Below are positions 62,379 through 64,000 of a stretch of 64,000 bases of DNA, piece after piece. Position 1 is the stretch's first letter. Every line of letters starts with the position of its first letter. The DNA lies in contig JABUFD010000002.1 in the NCBI GenBank assembly GCA_013314735.1, positions 1 through 64,000 on the forward strand. Direction: 5' to 3'. Position numbers and translations under genes: made by a program. The stretch comes from Anaerolineae bacterium. Lineage in GTDB: Bacteria > Chloroflexota > Anaerolineae > Anaerolineales > Anaerolineaceae. The notes below the pieces were generated by a model. That model saw only the letters and a program-made list of their open reading frames with translations. It had not been told where the DNA came from and did not search any database.

Positions 62379-63668
62379 ATGGCGCTTGATATCTTGATCG
62401 GGGTACAGTGGGGAGATGAAGGAAAGGGCAGGTTTGTTGACCTGTTATCACAACAAATGGATTATGTGGCACGGTTTGCCGGAGGCGATAATGCCGGACA
62501 TACCATCCACATTGGTGAACGTGTTTTCAAACTGCATTTGCTGCCTTCGGGAATGATCGATCCCCGGCCAATCTCCGTATTGGGGGCGGGTATGGTCATT
62601 AACCCGGTGGTGCTGTTGAAAGAAATGGAATTCCTGCGGGAATCAGGCATTCCGGTGAATCCATCGCGATTGTTGATCTCCCACCGTGCCCACCTGGTGA
62701 CGCCAGGTCATCGGCTGCTGGATCAATTGAATGAAGCGCGGCGCGGGGCGCAGAAGATCGGCACGACAGGGCGGGGCATCGGTCCGGCGTATGTTGACAA
62801 AGTCAACCGCAGCGGGATCCTCTTTAACGACCTGCTAATCCCGGACAGGCTGATTGATAAGTTGACCATGCACATGGAGGAAGTCAACCAGCGGGTGCGG
62901 GACGTCGTTGGTTTCGAAACCATCCCTGTGGACCAGGTAATTGATGACTATACCGCCATGGCAGAAATCCTGCGCCCCTATATCGCCGATGTTGGCGAAG
63001 TCCTGCGCCAGGCACTCAGTCGCGGGAAACGCATTCTGGCAGAAGGCGCCCAGGGCGCTTTGCTTGACATTGATCACGGTGGGTATCCATTTGTGACCAG
63101 TTCTTCATGCCTCGCACCAAACGCGTTGTTATCGTTGGGGGTGGGAATGCCAAAGGATGTCCGGGTGATCGGTGTGTTCAAAGCATTCCAGACGCGTGTG
63201 GGCGAAGGAGATTTCCCCACGGAAGTGTTCGATGAAACCACGGCAATTTTGCGCGGAGATGGGAGCAAACCGTGGGATGAATTTGGCACCACCACCGGCC
63301 GGCCGCGGCGCGTAGGCTGGCTCGATGGCGTGTTGCTGCGGCAGATGGCGGCATTAAATGGCGTGAGTGTGTTGGGATTGACCAAGCTCGATGTCCTTTC
63401 CGGTTTGCCCGTGGTTAAAATGTGCACGGCTTATGGTGGGCAGAAAGTTCTGGACCCATTGTTGGTTCAGGGACAGGTGGAACCCACCTATCAAGATTTT
63501 CCCGGTTGGGAAGGTGACTTGCAATCTGTGCGGAAATGGCTCGATTTACCCTCCAACGCCCGGCACTATGTGGAAGCGATCGAGGCTTTTATGGATATTC
63601 CCATCCGTTGGGTTTCTGTCGGGCCGGAACGCCAGCAAGTGATTTACCGGGATGAGGACGATCGTTGA
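62379..63668 (+). CDS. purA: Adenylosuccinate synthetase
   Basis: The 429-residue protein begins DILIGVQWGDEGKGRFVDLL with the GTP loop (GDEGKGR; usually GDEGKGK), then AGGDNAGHTI and later GTTGRGIGPAYVDK, TTTGRPRRVGWLDGV and LTKLDVLSGL. It joins IMP and aspartate with GTP hydrolysis in AMP synthesis. Length is standard. Its stop overlaps the next start (TGATG), so it is coupled to purB, the next enzyme of the pathway. Confidence 0.96.
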   Translation: MALDILIGVQWGDEGKGRFVDLLSQQMDYVARFAGGDNAGHTIHIGERVFKLHLLPSGMIDPRPISVLGAGMVINPVVLLKEMEFLRESGIPVNPSRLLISHRAHLVTPGHRLLDQLNEARRGAQKIGTTGRGIGPAYVDKVNRSGILFNDLLIPDRLIDKLTMHMEEVNQRVRDVVGFETIPVDQVIDDYTAMAEILRPYIADVGEVLRQALSRGKRILAEGAQGALLDIDHGGYPFVTSSSCLAPNALLSLGVGMPKDVRVIGVFKAFQTRVGEGDFPTEVFDETTAILRGDGSKPWDEFGTTTGRPRRVGWLDGVLLRQMAALNGVSVLGLTKLDVLSGLPVVKMCTAYGGQKVLDPLLVQGQVEPTYQDFPGWEGDLQSVRKWLDLPSNARHYVEAIEAFMDIPIRWVSVGPERQQVIYRDEDDR

Positions 63669-64000
63669 TGGGTGCGTTTGACCGCTATCAATCGCCTTTC
63701 AGTTGGCGTTACGGGAGTGAGCCGATGCGCCAGTTGTGGGGGGAACGCAATAAATACCGAACCTGGCGCTTGCTGTGGGTAACCCTGGCGGATACCCAGA
63801 TGGAGTTTGGCCTGGTGACTCCAGAGCAGGCTGCTGACCTGCGCAACCATATGGAAGAGGTTGACATCGAAACCACCCTGGCGCATGAGGCTGTGCTGCA
63901 TCATGATGTGATGGCAGAAATTCATACCTTTCAGCAGCAGGCAGAAATCGGCGGGGGAATCATTCATCTTGGCGCAACATCTTCGGATATCAAAGACAAT
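63668..64000 (+). CDS. purB: Adenylosuccinate lyase, N-terminal part (runs off the right edge)
   Basis: An open frame starts at ATG 63668, overlapping the purA stop by one base, and continues to the window end: 111 codons. FDRYQSPFSWRYGSEPMRQLW, then ERNKYRTWRLLWVTLADTQM, EEVDIETTLAHEAVLHHDVMAE (given in parts: HEAVLHHDVMAEIHTF) and IHLGATSSDIKDN match adenylosuccinate lyase, including the conserved TSSDxxDN segment that ends the visible part. It splits adenylosuccinate to AMP and SAICAR to AICAR. The C-terminal two thirds are not in the window. Confidence 0.95.
   Translation, partial: MGAFDRYQSPFSWRYGSEPMRQLWGERNKYRTWRLLWVTLADTQMEFGLVTPEQAADLRNHMEEVDIETTLAHEAVLHHDVMAEIHTFQQQAEIGGGIIHLGATSSDIKDN

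Overview
The window looks like part of a Chloroflexota chromosome, most likely an anaerobic sugar-fermenting member of the Anaerolineae. This is an inference from gene content and gene style: two GPH-type sugar:cation symporters, a GH29 fucosidase, a DUF5060-type glycosidase, an ETF/acyl-CoA dehydrogenase set, and a monoderm-like set of lipoproteins and ABC exporters. There is no rRNA gene, no complete tRNA and no species-diagnostic marker, so the placement is tentative.

Region A (1-4.5 kb) is a replication and partition module on the minus strand. A replication initiator-like gene runs off the left edge (1-1632). It has a DnaA domain I at its N-terminus but no AAA+ motor in the visible part. 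Five iteron-like repeats of about 20 bp lie inside its coding sequence. Upstream are a cluster of short GTC-core repeats, a protein with two ribbon-helix-helix-like modules, a ParA ATPase and a protein of unknown function. Together these suggest an integrated plasmid- or ICE-like element.

Region B (4.5-10.3 kb) holds a terpene-cyclase-fold protein and then a TetR-type regulator divergent from a tightly packed operon: small membrane protein, LUD protein, DsbA remnant, DUF5519, two-domain VOC protein, peroxiredoxin-like protein, tiny ORF and carboxylesterase. The operon resembles electrophile/quinone-detoxification loci. Its peroxiredoxin-like gene has an in-frame UGA exactly where the first Cys of a CxxC motif belongs, followed by a hairpin. 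It is a strong selenoprotein candidate.

Region C (10.4-24 kb) is visibly AT-richer and entirely on the minus strand. It is a membrane-lipid and export island: CMP-kinase-like protein, CDP-alcohol phosphatidyltransferase, flippase-like protein, TauE/SafE, two DegV (fatty-acid-binding) and two PlsY (acyltransferase) paralogues, a thioesterase, and a YbhGFSR-like exporter with its own regulator. A near-identical 25-bp motif lies in front of both the regulator gene and the exporter operon.

At 24.22-24.27 kb lies a 45-base fragment matching the 3' part of an initiator tRNA (anticodon loop to acceptor end), followed by a terminator. Base composition changes here. This is what the attachment-site scar of a tRNA-integrating element looks like, so most or all of 1-24.2 kb may be one genomic island whose other end is outside the window.

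Region D (24.4-64 kb) is GC-richer and looks like host backbone. It holds an AraC regulator with a GPH symporter, a second GPH symporter, a HTH/degenerate-kinase-LRR/propeller-binding-protein lipoprotein set, a heterodimeric ABC exporter, a fucosidase fused to a membrane domain with a mutarotase, RecQ, an NTF2-like/SDR/FAD-oxidoreductase cluster, ChrA, MaoC-EtfA-EtfB-acyl-CoA dehydrogenase, MsrB, DeoC with an FGGY kinase, a GNAT-like protein, an MFS exporter, a glycosidase, MsrA, a TIM-barrel epimerase, PurA and the start of PurB, which runs off the right edge.
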